Positions 9,108 through 19,097 of a stretch of 64,000 bases of DNA are shown here, piece by piece. Both the position numbers and the translations under genes were made by a program. The notes under the pieces were generated by a model, which was not told the origin of the DNA, made no database searches, and worked only from the letters and a program-made list of their open reading frames with translations. The stretch comes from Mycolicibacter heraklionensis (GTDB taxonomy: Bacteria; Actinomycetota; Actinomycetes; Mycobacteriales; Mycobacteriaceae): NCBI RefSeq assembly GCF_019645815.1, contig NZ_CP080997.1:3476880-3540879 (forward strand). The letters are read 5' to 3'. Position 1 is the first letter of the stretch, and each line of letters starts with the position of its first letter.

Positions 9108-9911
9108 ATGGCGACTCACCACGACGACGGCTTGGGGCCCGACGGCCTGCTGTGGCACTTCCTGGCCGACCGGCGCTACCTGTTCGTGTTGCCCCGAGCG
9201 GTATGTCTGCTGCTGCTGCATCCCGGCATCGCCGCCGGCATCAGCGAGCACGCCCTGATGCGTAACCGCATCTGGCTGCACAAGAAACGCACCTTCACCC
9301 AAGCCGTCAACTACGCCTACTCCGACCTCGACATGCGACCCCAGATGCGCTTCTCCCACGAGCACGTCAAGGGCGTCGACAGGTTCGGGCACAAGTACCA
9401 CGCACTGAACCCCGACACCTTCCATTTTCAGCACAGCGCTTACGTAGAGTCCCTCTTCGTCATGGTCAACACCTTCATTCGTCCCCTCGACGGCGACGAA
9501 CATGAGCAGCTCTATGCCGAGTGCTGCGCCTGGTATCGCCGATACGGCGTGTCTACCCGGCCCATGCCTGCGACCTGGCCGGAATTCGTTGAATACTTCG
9601 AGGATTACTGCCAAGCGCACCTGATGGCCGGCGCCCACTTCGAGCCGTTTCGCGAACAGATTTTCGCCCCCACCGACTGGTGGATGCGCGCAGTCCCCCA
9701 CCCCGCCATTCGTGCCCTGCAGCACCCCCGCGCCCGCGAGCTCACCGGGATCAACGTCAATGCCGCCGACCGATGGTCGCTGCGCCAATTCGTCCGGTTG
9801 ACTCAGCTCTCCTCGCTGACCCCGCGACACCACTGGAACGCCAGGGCGCGCGCCGCACTACGCACGGCCGCACATCAGCCGAGCACCTCGCTGGGCGCCG
9901 CGCGTGGCTGA
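9108..9911 (+). CDS. MpaB/DUF2236-family oxygenase-like protein (second copy)
   Basis: This 267-residue protein starts at the ATG at 9108, two bases after the upstream stop. It shares the DUF2236 plan: SEHALMRNRIWLHKKRTF near the N-terminus and the signature KYHALNPDTFHFQHSAYVESL. It differs enough from its neighbour to be an old duplication or a hetero-partner. Its stop is overlapped by the GTG start of the regulator gene at 9904, so regulator and oxygenase are translationally linked. Confidence 0.75.
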   Translation: MATHHDDGLGPDGLLWHFLADRRYLFVLPRAVCLLLLHPGIAAGISEHALMRNRIWLHKKRTFTQAVNYAYSDLDMRPQMRFSHEHVKGVDRFGHKYHALNPDTFHFQHSAYVESLFVMVNTFIRPLDGDEHEQLYAECCAWYRRYGVSTRPMPATWPEFVEYFEDYCQAHLMAGAHFEPFREQIFAPTDWWMRAVPHPAIRALQHPRARELTGINVNAADRWSLRQFVRLTQLSSLTPRHHWNARARAALRTAAHQPSTSLGAARG

Positions 9912-11121
9912 CACCGCACGCACGACCCGGCGGCGCCCCAAAGATCGCAAGGACCAGATCGCCCGGGCCGCCGCCGAATCATTCAGCACCCTGGGCTATC
10001 ACGCGGTCAGCGTGGAGAACATCGCCACCGAGGTCGGTGTCTCGGCTCCCGCCCTCTACCGGCACTACGCCAGCAAGTACGACCTGTTCCGCGTCGCGGT
10101 GCTGGCACTGAGCCAGCAACTGGTCGACGTCACCGACATCGTCGTCGACCCCGCCGCAGGCCCGGCGGCAGCACTCGACCAGCTGATACACGCCCTGATC
10201 GATGTCGCACTGCGCAACCGCGAATCCGGTGGCCTGTACCGATGGCAGGCACGCTATCTCCGCGAACCCGACGCCACCACGCTGTTGGATCAGCTACGCC
10301 TGGTCAACCAACGCCTACAGCAGCCGCTGGCCGAGCTACGGCCGGCGGCGCCGCTGTTGCATCGACAGATGCTCTCAGCGGCATTGCTCAGCGTCGCCGG
10401 GGGGATCACCGACCACCACCTGCGCGCCACGGCCGACGACATCACGGATCTCCTGACGACGGCGTCGCGGGCACTGCTGCACACCGAATTTCCCGTGCCG
10501 GACAACTTTTCTTCCGGGGCGAGCGGGGCGCGCATCTTCACCGCGGATGCCGGGATGTACGAGGCGGTGCTGCACGCCTCGATGATGCTGTTCCACCGCC
10601 ACGGCTACGCCGAGACCAGCGTGGCCCAGATCGCCAAGGCCGCCGGACTGCGAATCTCGAGTATCTACGGTTATTTTCCCGGCAAAGCCGACATTCTCAG
10701 CACCGCGCTGCGCCGCTCGTCCGATCGGCTCTCCGCGGAGCTGTCGGTGGTCAACACCAACCGGTCCGAACCGCGAGAGGCACTCACGCAGCTGGTCGAC
10801 ATCTACGTCGCCACCTCGTTCGCCAACCCGGAGCTGGCGTCGATCTACTACAGCGAACAGATCCACCTGTCCCCATCCGATCGGGCGCTGCTGCGCAACG
10901 TGCAGCGTTCCACCATCGACTCCTGGGTGGGGTTGTTGCGGTCGGTGCGGCCCGAACTCACCGCAACCGCTGCCCGATTCCTGGTGCACGCCGCGATGGG
11001 TCTGGTGGTCGATCTCGGTCGACTGGTGCACTACGACCGGCCCGACCCCTCGACGCCGCACAGGGCCTACGAGCAGGCGTGCGTACGCACGCTGATGCAC
11101 TCGGTGCTGTTCGGCGCCTGA
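9904..11121 (+). CDS. double-TetR transcriptional regulator, Mce3R-like
   Basis: The 405-residue protein is two TetR repressors in tandem. The first helix-turn-helix lies at about residues 19-65 (VSVENIATEVGVSAPALYRHYASK), the second at about 217-270 (TSVAQIAKAAGLRISSIYGYFPGK), each followed by its own helical ligand domain. Tandem TetR proteins are rare; the best known in mycobacteria is Mce3R, 406 residues, repressor of the mce3 operon. Length, architecture and location beside a mce operon make an Mce3R-like role plausible, but here the gene is downstream of the mce genes and in the same direction, whereas mce3R is upstream of mce3. Orthology needs a tree. Confidence 0.75.
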   Translation: MADTARTTRRRPKDRKDQIARAAAESFSTLGYHAVSVENIATEVGVSAPALYRHYASKYDLFRVAVLALSQQLVDVTDIVVDPAAGPAAALDQLIHALIDVALRNRESGGLYRWQARYLREPDATTLLDQLRLVNQRLQQPLAELRPAAPLLHRQMLSAALLSVAGGITDHHLRATADDITDLLTTASRALLHTEFPVPDNFSSGASGARIFTADAGMYEAVLHASMMLFHRHGYAETSVAQIAKAAGLRISSIYGYFPGKADILSTALRRSSDRLSAELSVVNTNRSEPREALTQLVDIYVATSFANPELASIYYSEQIHLSPSDRALLRNVQRSTIDSWVGLLRSVRPELTATAARFLVHAAMGLVVDLGRLVHYDRPDPSTPHRAYEQACVRTLMHSVLFGA

Positions 11122-11134
11122 GCGCACCGCACCC

Positions 11135-14095
11135 CTATTTGGCGCTGTTGAACTTGGCCATGGCGTCGTCGAGGCGTTGCAGCGCCGCACCGTAGGCCGC
11201 GAAGTCACCGCGGCGCTGGGTGTCTCGCACCGCATTGAGCGCCGATTCGATCTCGCGCAGCGCCGCGGCCTTCGCCGGCGACAACGCGACCTCCGCGGCC
11301 GGGGGCGTGGGCACCGCCGCAACGGGCGGGGTGGCCGACGGTGGCGTCCCCTGCGCAGCAGCGCCGTTCTCGGTGGGTGCGATGTCGGTGGCGGCCGCAC
11401 CGGCACCGGGCCCGAACAGGCCGGTGAGTGCGTCGGACACCGTCGGCCCGTAGCCGATCTTGTCGTTGTACATCATCGCCACCCGGATGAGCCGCGGGTA
11501 CGACGACGAGGCATCGCTGGAACCCGGTGAGGCATAGACCGGTTCGACGTAGAGCAGTCCGCCCTGTGCCACCGGCAGGGTCAGCAGATTGCCCCACCGG
11601 ATGCGGTTCTGGTTGTCGCGCCCGATCACGCCGAGGTCCTGGCTGACCGTGGTGTCGGTGGTGATGGCGTTGTTGGCCAGCTTTGGCCCGTTGACCTGCC
11701 CGGGAATGGTGAGCACGGTCAGCTTTCCGTAGGTGTCCGGGTCCGAGCTGGCACTGATGTAGGCGGCCAAGTAGTCGCGCTTGAACCGGTTCATCGCGCT
11801 GGTCAGCTGGAAGGACGCTGAATTATCGCCCTTAGCAAGGTTTTTAGCGACGATGTAGTACGGCGGCTGGAAGCTGCTGGCGGTGGGATTGGGGTCCAGC
11901 GGCACGTCCCAGAAGTCCGATGTGGAGAAGAACGTCACTGGGTCGTTGACGTGGTACTTGGCCAGCAGCATGCGCTGCACCTTGAACAGGTCTTCGGGGT
12001 AGCGCAGGTGCTCGGCGAGTTCGGGTGTGATCTCGGCTTTCGGTTTGACCGTTCCCGGGAACACCTTCATCCACGCCTTCAGCACCGGGTCCTGCTCGTC
12101 CTGGGCGTACAGGCTGACCGTTCCGTCGTAGGCGTCGACGGTGGCCTTCACCGAGTTGCGGATGTAGGACACCCGCCGGTCCGGCAGCAGCCGGTTGAAC
12201 TCCACCTCTTTGGAGTCCGCGGTCGCCGACGACAACGACGTCAGCTCCGAGTACGGGTAATTGTCCAGCGTGGTGTAGCCGTCGATGATCCACACCAGTC
12301 GCTTGTTCACGATCGCCGGGTACACCGTGGAATCGGTGGTCAGCCAGGGCGCCACCGCCTGCACCCGGCTCGCCGGGTCACGGTTGAACAGGATCTTGCT
12401 GTCGGCGCCGATCACATTGGAGAACAGGAAGTTCCGCTCGGCGAACTTCGCGGCGAATACGCTGCGGGCCAACCAGTTTCCGATACCCACCCCGCCGGCG
12501 CCGGTGTAGGTGTAGTTCTTCGTCTCGGTGTTGGTCTCATAGTCGTACTCACGGTCGGCGCCGTTGCGTCCGACGATCGCGTAGTCGGCGACGGTGTCGG
12601 CGATCACCGGCCCGTAGTAGACACGCGGCTGGTCGAGGCGGGCCGGTCCGTCGGAGACGACACCGCCGTTGGCGCCGACGACATTGACCAGAAACTCCGG
12701 GTATCCACCGTTTTGGTTGGGGTCGTTGGCGATACCGCGCACGGTGTTGGCCGGCGAGGCGATGAACCCGTTGCCGTGGGTGAACACGGTGTGCCTATTG
12801 ATCCAGTCGCGCTGGTTGTCGATCAGTCGATCCGGGTTCAGCTCGCGGGCGGCGACCACGTAGTCACGCAGCTGGCCGTCGTCGTCGCGATACCGGTCGA
12901 TGGTGAGCTGGTCGGGGAAGAAGTAGAAGTTCTTGCCCTGCTGAAACTGGGTGAACGCGGGGCTGACGATGGTCGGGTCGAGCAGCCGGATGTTGGAGGT
13001 GGTGGCCGCATCGGCGCCCACCTGCGCGGCCGTCGCCCGCGCATCACCGCGGTAGTCCCGGTAGGTGACCACATCCTCGGTCAGCCCGTAGGCCTGCCGG
13101 GTCGCCGTGATCGAGCGAGAGATGTACTCGCTCTCCTTCTGCGCCGCGTTGGGCTTGACGCTGAACTGTTCGACGATCAGTGGCCAGCCCGCGCCGACCA
13201 CGACCGACGACAGCAGCAGCAGCACCAAACCGATCGCCGGAATCTGCAAGTCGCGCAGCACGATCGCCGAGAACACCGCGACCGCGCAGATCAGCGCGAT
13301 CGCCAGCAGGATCATCTTGGCCGGCAGCACCGCGTTGATGTCGGTGTAGCCGGCTCCGGTGAAAGGCTTACCCGTGCGGGTGTGACTGAGCAGCTCATAG
13401 CGGTCCAGCCAGTACGCCCCGGCCTTGAGCAGCACCAGGGTGCCGATCAGGCTGACCACCTGGATGCGCGCCGGGCGGCTCAGGGCGCCGGCCCGGCCCG
13501 ACAGCCGGATGCCGCCGAAGATGTAGTGCGTGGTCAGATTCGCGATGGTGGCCAGGCACAGCGTCGCCAGCAGCAGCCCCACCACCAGCCGGTAGAACGG
13601 CAGGTCGAAGGCGTAGAAGCCCAGGTCTTTGCCGAACTGCGGATCGTTGATCCCGAAGTCACCGCCACGCAGGAACAGCTGGATACGCACCCAGTAGCTC
13701 TGCGCGACGATTCCGGCCAGCACTCCGATGCCCGCCGGAATCCCGAATCCGATCAGCCGCAGCCGCGACAGCACCGTGGTGCGATACCGCGCCACCGGGT
13801 CGTTGACGCCGTTGCTGGGGACGAAAACCGGCCGGACCCGGAAGGCGGTGGCCATCGCGGCGAACACGATTCCGCCGACCAGCAGCGTCACCACGACGAA
13901 CGTGATCAGGCGGGTCAGCAAAGTCGTGACGAACACCGAGCGGTAGCCCAGCTCTCCGAACCACAGCCAGTCGACATAGCCGTCGATCAGCCGCGGCCCC
14001 ACCAGCAGCAGCGCGATCACGACGAACGCGCTGGCAACCATGATCCGGCTGCGCGCGGTCAATTTCGGCATCCTCGCAGTGGGCCGCATCCCCAC
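11135..14095 (-). CDS. UPF0182 family large membrane protein (Rv3193c-like)
   Basis: The 986-residue product is the conserved UPF0182 protein of actinobacteria. About seven transmembrane helices occupy the first 320 residues (starting [18 protein letters not shown]), followed by a large extracytoplasmic domain with many invariant blocks ([44 protein letters not shown]) and a Pro/Ala-rich tail. Function is unknown. The GTG at 14095 gives an [13 protein letters not shown] start like that recalled for Rv3193c; ATGs at 14089 and 14071 are alternatives. The downstream PDZ-protease gene precedes it on the same strand. Confidence 0.93.
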   Translation of the reverse strand: MGMRPTARMPKLTARSRIMVASAFVVIALLLVGPRLIDGYVDWLWFGELGYRSVFVTTLLTRLITFVVVTLLVGGIVFAAMATAFRVRPVFVPSNGVNDPVARYRTTVLSRLRLIGFGIPAGIGVLAGIVAQSYWVRIQLFLRGGDFGINDPQFGKDLGFYAFDLPFYRLVVGLLLATLCLATIANLTTHYIFGGIRLSGRAGALSRPARIQVVSLIGTLVLLKAGAYWLDRYELLSHTRTGKPFTGAGYTDINAVLPAKMILLAIALICAVAVFSAIVLRDLQIPAIGLVLLLLSSVVVGAGWPLIVEQFSVKPNAAQKESEYISRSITATRQAYGLTEDVVTYRDYRGDARATAAQVGADAATTSNIRLLDPTIVSPAFTQFQQGKNFYFFPDQLTIDRYRDDDGQLRDYVVAARELNPDRLIDNQRDWINRHTVFTHGNGFIASPANTVRGIANDPNQNGGYPEFLVNVVGANGGVVSDGPARLDQPRVYYGPVIADTVADYAIVGRNGADREYDYETNTETKNYTYTGAGGVGIGNWLARSVFAAKFAERNFLFSNVIGADSKILFNRDPASRVQAVAPWLTTDSTVYPAIVNKRLVWIIDGYTTLDNYPYSELTSLSSATADSKEVEFNRLLPDRRVSYIRNSVKATVDAYDGTVSLYAQDEQDPVLKAWMKVFPGTVKPKAEITPELAEHLRYPEDLFKVQRMLLAKYHVNDPVTFFSTSDFWDVPLDPNPTASSFQPPYYIVAKNLAKGDNSASFQLTSAMNRFKRDYLAAYISASSDPDTYGKLTVLTIPGQVNGPKLANNAITTDTTVSQDLGVIGRDNQNRIRWGNLLTLPVAQGGLLYVEPVYASPGSSDASSSYPRLIRVAMMYNDKIGYGPTVSDALTGLFGPGAGAAATDIAPTENGAAAQGTPPSATPPVAAVPTPPAAEVALSPAKAAALREIESALNAVRDTQRRGDFAAYGAALQRLDDAMAKFNSAK

Positions 14096-14151
14096 GTGCC
14101 ACGCTCCCTAGCTCAGTTGTCCCTGACGGCCCCACTGTAGCCAACAAAGAC

Positions 14152-15171
14152 TCAGCAAGAGGGTGGCTGACCTCCGTCAGTGATGGTTCGCAGCGCGCCC
14201 ACCGCCTGGGCGAGGCTGTCCACCTTGACCAGTTGCAGACCCTTGTCGTCGTTTCTGGCCTCGTAGCAGTTGTCGGCCGGGACCAGGAACACCGTCGCGC
14301 CGGCCTCGCGGGCCGCCATCATCTTGTGTGCGATTCCGCCGATCGCGTCGACCTGGCCGTTGGACTTGATGACCCCGGTGCCGGCAACGAAGTTCGGCCC
14401 GGCCAGGGTGCCGGTGGTCAGCTTGTCGACGACGGCCAGCGAGAACATCAGACCCGCGGACGGGCCGCCGATGTTCGCGAGGTTGAAGTCGATGGTGAAC
14501 GGCGCCCACGGCGCATCGAGGACGGACACGCCCAGGAATCCGTTGGCGCGGTCCTTGTTCTCTCCGAGCGTAATCCGCGCCGTACCGGGCGCGGCGTTCT
14601 TGCGCCGGTAGTCGATGACGACCGTCTCGCCCGGCTTGGTGTCGGCCAGCCGCGCGGTGAACTGCCGAACCGTGTAGACCGGTTCGCCGTTGACGGCGTC
14701 CACGGCATCGCCGCGCTGCAGCGCGCCGGCAGACGGACCCGGGTCGTGGACATCGGCGAGGGTGACCGCTGACGGGTAGCGCAGGTAGCCCAGCGCGGCG
14801 TACTCGGCGCTCTGCTCGGACGCGCGGAAATCGGCGTCGTTGCTCTCGTCGACTTCTTGACGGGACTTGCCCGGCGGATAGACCAGGTCACGCGGCATGA
14901 GCTGCTCACGCCCCGACAGCCACAGCGCCAACGCCTCCCCCAGCGTCAGACCGTCGCGCTGGGAGACCGTGGTCATGTTGAGGTGGCCGGTCGTCGGGTG
15001 CGTGGTGGTCCCCTCGATGTCGACCACCTGCTTGCCGTCGATCATGCCGAGGGTGTCGAAAGTGGGGCCCGGCCCCAATGACACGAAGGGCACGGTCACC
15101 GCCGTCAGCAGTACGCCGAACGCGACCACCGGCAGCACAGCCGCCAACAGCGTCAGAATCCGCCTGTTCAC
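14152..15171 (-). CDS. PDZ-domain, Lon-type (S16) serine protease (Rv3194c-like)
   Basis: The 339-residue protein has one N-terminal membrane anchor (residues 6-30), a PDZ domain around residues 130-210 and a C-terminal Lon-like proteolytic domain. The Ser-Lys dyad is visible: S238 in GGPSAGLMFSL and K283 in IGGIAHKMMAA. This is the YlbL-type membrane-anchored extracytoplasmic protease. The GTG at 15171 is chosen because it begins directly before the membrane anchor; the longer open frame runs into the divergent gene. It lies 56 bp upstream of the UPF0182 gene on the same strand. Confidence 0.9.
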   Translation of the reverse strand: MNRRILTLLAAVLPVVAFGVLLTAVTVPFVSLGPGPTFDTLGMIDGKQVVDIEGTTTHPTTGHLNMTTVSQRDGLTLGEALALWLSGREQLMPRDLVYPPGKSRQEVDESNDADFRASEQSAEYAALGYLRYPSAVTLADVHDPGPSAGALQRGDAVDAVNGEPVYTVRQFTARLADTKPGETVVIDYRRKNAAPGTARITLGENKDRANGFLGVSVLDAPWAPFTIDFNLANIGGPSAGLMFSLAVVDKLTTGTLAGPNFVAGTGVIKSNGQVDAIGGIAHKMMAAREAGATVFLVPADNCYEARNDDKGLQLVKVDSLAQAVGALRTITDGGQPPSC

Positions 15172-15270
15172 CCCGGGTATGGTAAACGGCCACCGCCCCG
15201 GCGCAGACGGCCCGACCGCCGTGGCCGCGTGTCGTTCCGCCAGACGTTGCCGATGGGTACGGTTGTGTCT

Positions 15271-16608
15271 ATGGCTGATCTGCCCTTCGGTTTCTCTTCC
15301 GGGGACGACCCCGACCGCGAGCGAGGCTCGGGGCCCACCGACCCGTTCGGCATGGGTGCTGGGTTCAACATGGCCGATCTGGGCCAGGTCTTCACCCAGC
15401 TCGGGCAGATGTTCAGCGGTGCCGGCCGGGTGAGCGCCGACGGCCGACCGGCCGGTCCGGTCAACTACGACCTGGCACGACAGGTCGCGACCAAGTCGAT
15501 CGGCCCGGTCTCGCCGGTGACCGCGTCGACCGCGACCGCCATCGGCGACGCGGTGCACCTGGCCGAAACCTGGCTCGACGGAGCGACTTCGTTACCGGCC
15601 GGCACCACCAGTGGGGTTGCCTGGACGCCGGTGGACTGGGTCGAGCACACCATGACCACCTGGCAGCGGCTGTGCGACCCGATGGCCGAACAGGTTTCGT
15701 CGGTGTGGGCCTCAGCACTGCCGGAAGAGGCCAAGAGCATGGCCGGCCCGCTGCTGTCGGTGATGTCGCAGATGGGCGGGTTGGCGTTCGGTTCCCAGTT
15801 GGGCCAGGCGCTGGGCCGGTTGTCCGGAGAGGTGCTGACCTCGACCGACATCGGCCTGCCACTGGGGCCCAGCGGCGTGGCCGCGCTGCTGCCCGGTGCG
15901 ATCGAGGAATTGGCCGGCGGCCTGGAGCAGCCGCGCAGTGAGATCGTCACCTTCCTGGCCGCCCGCGAGGCCGCCCACCACCGGCTGTTCACCCACGTGC
16001 CGTGGCTGTCCAACCAGTTGCTCAGCGCTGTGGAGGCCTACGCCCGGGGCATGAAGATCGACATCCGGGGCATCGAAGAACTGGCGCAGGGCTTCGACCC
16101 GGCGGCGATGACCGATCCCTCGGCCATGAACGAACTGCTCAACCAAGGCGTGTTCGAGCCCAAGTCGACCCCGGAGCAGCTCGCCGCACTGGAGCGGCTG
16201 GAGACCCTGCTGGCCCTGATCGAGGGCTGGGTGCAGACCGTGGTCAATGCGGCGCTAGGCGACCGGATCCCGGGTACCGCCGCGCTCTCGGAGATGCTGC
16301 GCCGCCGGCGCGCCACCGGTGGCCCGGCCGAGCAGACCTTCGCTACGCTGGTCGGTTTAGAACTGCGCCCGCGCAAGCTGCGCGAGGCCGCGGTGCTCTG
16401 GGAGCGGTTGACCACGGCGGTCGGGGCCGACGCCCGCGACAAGGTCTGGCAGCACCCCGATCTGCTTCCCGAGGCCTCCGATCTCGACGAGCCGGCCGCG
16501 TTCATCGACCGGATTCTCGGCGGCTCCAGCGACATTGACTCGGCCATCGACCAGGCGATCGCGGAGTTCCAGCGCGAGGCCGGTAACGCCGACGACGCCG
16601 ACGACTGA
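15271..16608 (+). CDS. DUF2342 zincin-like protein (Rv3195-like)
   Basis: A 445-residue protein of the DUF2342 (hydrolase/'F420 biosynthesis-associated') family. Recognisable blocks are the short N-terminal Gly/Phe-rich motif MADLPFGFSSGDDP, the central REAAHHRLFTHVPWL, which fills the place of the zincin motif, and a C-terminal LRPRKLREAAVLWERL. The protein lacks a classical HExxH, so activity is uncertain. The ATG at 15271 fits the conserved N-terminus; 15253 is an alternative. It diverges from the PDZ-protease gene across 99 bp. Confidence 0.85.
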   Translation: MADLPFGFSSGDDPDRERGSGPTDPFGMGAGFNMADLGQVFTQLGQMFSGAGRVSADGRPAGPVNYDLARQVATKSIGPVSPVTASTATAIGDAVHLAETWLDGATSLPAGTTSGVAWTPVDWVEHTMTTWQRLCDPMAEQVSSVWASALPEEAKSMAGPLLSVMSQMGGLAFGSQLGQALGRLSGEVLTSTDIGLPLGPSGVAALLPGAIEELAGGLEQPRSEIVTFLAAREAAHHRLFTHVPWLSNQLLSAVEAYARGMKIDIRGIEELAQGFDPAAMTDPSAMNELLNQGVFEPKSTPEQLAALERLETLLALIEGWVQTVVNAALGDRIPGTAALSEMLRRRRATGGPAEQTFATLVGLELRPRKLREAAVLWERLTTAVGADARDKVWQHPDLLPEASDLDEPAAFIDRILGGSSDIDSAIDQAIAEFQREAGNADDADD

Positions 16609-16618
16609 GGCGCCGCGT

Positions 16619-17494
16619 TCAGCTGCGTGCCACCGTCTCGGGTGGTGCGGCGGCGCGGCGCCACGCAAGCGGATTGAGGTGGCGGTAGGGATCCTCGGCG
16701 CGGACGTCGAGCAGTTCGGCCAAGATCCGCTCGAGCGACTGTTGAGTCTTCTCCCGCACGGTGGCAACCCATTTCTCGCTCGAGACGCGGGCGGGCTTGG
16801 TGGTGTCGATCGGGGCGCCGAAGCGCAGGTACATCCGCTGCGGTCGAGGGATGAGGGTCGGGCCGATGCCGTGCTGCAGGGGCATGACCATGTCCGGCGG
16901 CCCGGCAAGCCGTCGTGTCAGAGCCGCACTGAAGCGTTCCCAGCTGCCACCGCGACGACTCAGACTCCGGTAGACGTCATCGCCACCGACCAACCCGACG
17001 GGCACGATCGGATACTGGTGTTCGACTGCGAGGCGGGCGAATCCGGCGCGGCCCTGCCAGCGCAGGGTGTACTCCTCCCCCTTGAACTTCGGAATCTCCC
17101 GACCGCCGCCGGGGAACACCAGGATGGGCTCGTTGCGGCACATCAGTTCGCGGACCGGCTCGGGCGCGCCCACCAGCGCCCCCGCGGCGGCGAGCAGATC
17201 TCGCGCCGGGCCCCGCATGCGCCCGAACTGTCGATCCGTCAGTGACCGTACCCGTTTGCCGATCACGCGCCGAACGTGAAAGGGAATCAGCAGGGCTTCC
17301 ACACTGACCTGGGTGTGGTTGCCCACCAAGAGAAATCGGCCATCACGGGGCAGGTTTTCGAGCCCCTCGACGTAGGGCCGGTACGCCTCGATCGCGGGCG
17401 TGACCGCGTCGGCGACGGTCTCGACGGCCCGCCGCAGGGCGTCGACCCGCGGCGGCTGGTTCAGGATCGCGTCGGTGTCGGTCAGGACGTGCAT
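16619..17494 (-). CDS. PlsC/DGAT-like lysophospholipid acyltransferase family protein
   Basis: The 291-residue protein has the acyltransferase blocks LLVGNHTQVSVEA (the NHxxxx(D) site) and ILVFPGGGREIPKFKGEEY (the FPGG/substrate loop), then RAGFARLAVEHQYPIVPVGLVGGDD. The usual Asp of the HX4D-type motif is not at the canonical spacing; a Glu follows six residues after His, so the catalytic pair may be non-standard. The ATG at 17494 is supported by the conserved N-terminus. It diverges from a TetR gene over a 47-bp gap holding a perfect palindrome, so it is probably controlled by that repressor. Substrate unknown. Confidence 0.8.
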   Translation of the reverse strand: MHVLTDTDAILNQPPRVDALRRAVETVADAVTPAIEAYRPYVEGLENLPRDGRFLLVGNHTQVSVEALLIPFHVRRVIGKRVRSLTDRQFGRMRGPARDLLAAAGALVGAPEPVRELMCRNEPILVFPGGGREIPKFKGEEYTLRWQGRAGFARLAVEHQYPIVPVGLVGGDDVYRSLSRRGGSWERFSAALTRRLAGPPDMVMPLQHGIGPTLIPRPQRMYLRFGAPIDTTKPARVSSEKWVATVREKTQQSLERILAELLDVRAEDPYRHLNPLAWRRAAAPPETVARS

Positions 17495-17510
17495 GCCCTC
17501 ACAGTACAGA

Positions 17511-17524
17511 ACGAACTGGTTCGT
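17511..17524. promoter_or_regulatory. perfect palindrome, candidate TetR operator
   Basis: ACGAAC-TG-GTTCGT is a perfect 6+2+6 inverted repeat lying in the 47-bp gap between the divergent acyltransferase gene (start 17494) and TetR gene (start 17542). Its position and symmetry are what a TetR repressor controlling both genes would need. Confidence 0.65.
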
Positions 17525-17541
17525 ATGGTTATGATCTTGCT

Positions 17542-18117
17542 GTGAGACGGAACGCCGGTGAGCTGCGCGGCCAGATACTCGATGCTGCCCGCGCCGAGTT
17601 CGCTCGCCATGGTCTTGCCGGATCGCGCATCGACCGGATCGCCGGCGCGGCACACGCCAGCAAGGAACGCCTCTATGCCCACTTCGGCGACAAGGAAACC
17701 CTGTTTCGGGAAGTGATGGCTACCGACGTGACCGCCTTCTATCGGTCGGTCACCCTACGTCCCGACGCGGTGCCCGAATTCGCCGGCGATATCTACGATT
17801 TGGGCCGCAACCGACCCGAACACCTTCGCATGATCACCTGGGCCCGCCTGGAAGGATTGGCCCTCGACGAGCCCCACGCAGACGGGAGGGCGATCTTCGA
17901 GCACGCCGTCGCGGCCATCGAAGCCGCCCAGAGCGACGGGCACGTCGACACCTCCTGGGAACCCCTGGACCTGCTGGCCCTGCTGTTCGGTATCGGCCTG
18001 GCCTGGGCCCACTCCCCCGATCCGTACGAGGCCCTCACCGACCGCGCTGTGATCGCACGCCAACGCGGCGCCGCCGTCGAGGCCGCGCGGCGGATCGTTG
18101 CTCGCCCCTGTGGATGA
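17542..18117 (+). CDS. TetR-family transcriptional repressor
   Basis: The 191-residue protein carries an N-terminal TetR helix-turn-helix at about residues 9-55 (SRIDRIAGAAHASKERLYAHFGDKE) and a helical ligand domain. The GTG start at 17542 directly follows the palindrome at 17511-17524. It most likely represses itself and the divergent acyltransferase. Ligand unknown; a lipid or acyl-CoA would fit the neighbour. Confidence 0.88.
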   Translation: MRRNAGELRGQILDAARAEFARHGLAGSRIDRIAGAAHASKERLYAHFGDKETLFREVMATDVTAFYRSVTLRPDAVPEFAGDIYDLGRNRPEHLRMITWARLEGLALDEPHADGRAIFEHAVAAIEAAQSDGHVDTSWEPLDLLALLFGIGLAWAHSPDPYEALTDRAVIARQRGAAVEAARRIVARPCG

Positions 18118-18157
18118 CGGGAGGCGTGTTGCCGCCCGGCATGACAGGGTCGCGTGC

Positions 18158-19027
18158 GTGACAAGGGTTGGTTCCGAGACCTCCACCTACACCCTCGATC
18201 CGGCGCTGCCGGTGTTGCTGCGTCCCGACGGTGCCGTGCAGATCGGCTGGGATCCGAGGCGCGCCGTGCTGGTGCAGCCACCCCGTGGCCTGACCCCGGC
18301 AGCGCTGGCCACCGTCCTGCGCGCGATGCAGATCCCGACCACCGTCGCCGCGCTGCACCGCGAAGCCGCCCAACACGGCCCGGTGGACGCCGCGGAGCTC
18401 GATGAGCTGCTGGCCGCTCTGGTGGCGTCACGGGTCGCCGTCCGCGAGGAAGGGACGCGCCGTGGGTGCCGCACGGTCTCGCTGCGGGTGCACGGCCGCG
18501 GCCCGCTGTCGGATCTGCTGGTCGAATCGCTGCGTTGCTCGAGCGCCGTGGTCCGGCGCAGCAGTCACCCGCACGCCACGGTGAGCACCGCGGGGACCGA
18601 CCTGGTGGTACTGGCGGACTATTTGGTCCCTGACCCGCGGCTGGTACGGGAACTGCATGCCGAGCGGGTGCCGCACCTGCCGGTGCGAGTGCGCGACGGC
18701 ACCGGACTGGTCGGCCCGTTGGTCCTGCCAGGAGTCACCAGCTGTTTGGGGTGCGCCGATCTACACCGGCGGGACCGGGACTCCGCGTGGCCCGCGGTGG
18801 CCGCGCAGCTACGCCACACCGTCGCCCACGCCGACCGGGCCACAGTGCTGGCGACGGCGGCGCTGGCGCTGAGCCAAGTCGACCGTGTGATCGCAGCGGT
18901 GCGCGGGACCGCAGCCGACCGGGACCTGGCTGCTCCCCCGACGCTGGACGCCACCCTGGAGCTGGACCTGGCCGCCGGATCGATCGTGATGCGACGCTGG
19001 GTCCGGCACCCGCTGTGCGATTGCTGA
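18158..19027 (+). CDS. TOMM cyclodehydratase-like / leader-binding protein (Rv3196-like)
   Basis: The 289-residue product resembles the E1-like 'bacteriocin biosynthesis cyclodehydratase' (TOMM F/C) family. An N-terminal winged-helix-like region (residues 1-100) precedes a Rossmann-like part with the signature SCLGCADLHRRDRDSAWP, and the protein ends in LCDC, which with CLGC can make a four-Cys zinc site. Such proteins hand leader peptides to YcaO enzymes, but no YcaO or precursor gene is nearby, so this is an orphan. GTG at 18158 gives the best-fitting start. Confidence 0.75.
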   Translation: MTRVGSETSTYTLDPALPVLLRPDGAVQIGWDPRRAVLVQPPRGLTPAALATVLRAMQIPTTVAALHREAAQHGPVDAAELDELLAALVASRVAVREEGTRRGCRTVSLRVHGRGPLSDLLVESLRCSSAVVRRSSHPHATVSTAGTDLVVLADYLVPDPRLVRELHAERVPHLPVRVRDGTGLVGPLVLPGVTSCLGCADLHRRDRDSAWPAVAAQLRHTVAHADRATVLATAALALSQVDRVIAAVRGTAADRDLAAPPTLDATLELDLAAGSIVMRRWVRHPLCDC

Positions 19028-19097
19028 CGTCGTATGCGCCACCGGGAATTACCAACGCGGTGACCGGCACCACAGCAACGTCATGGATGATGGACAC

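Noticed and set aside
11951..14140. 729-codon open frame on the plus strand
   Set aside because: It is antisense to the UPF0182 gene, whose protein is conserved throughout; high GC creates long shadow frames.
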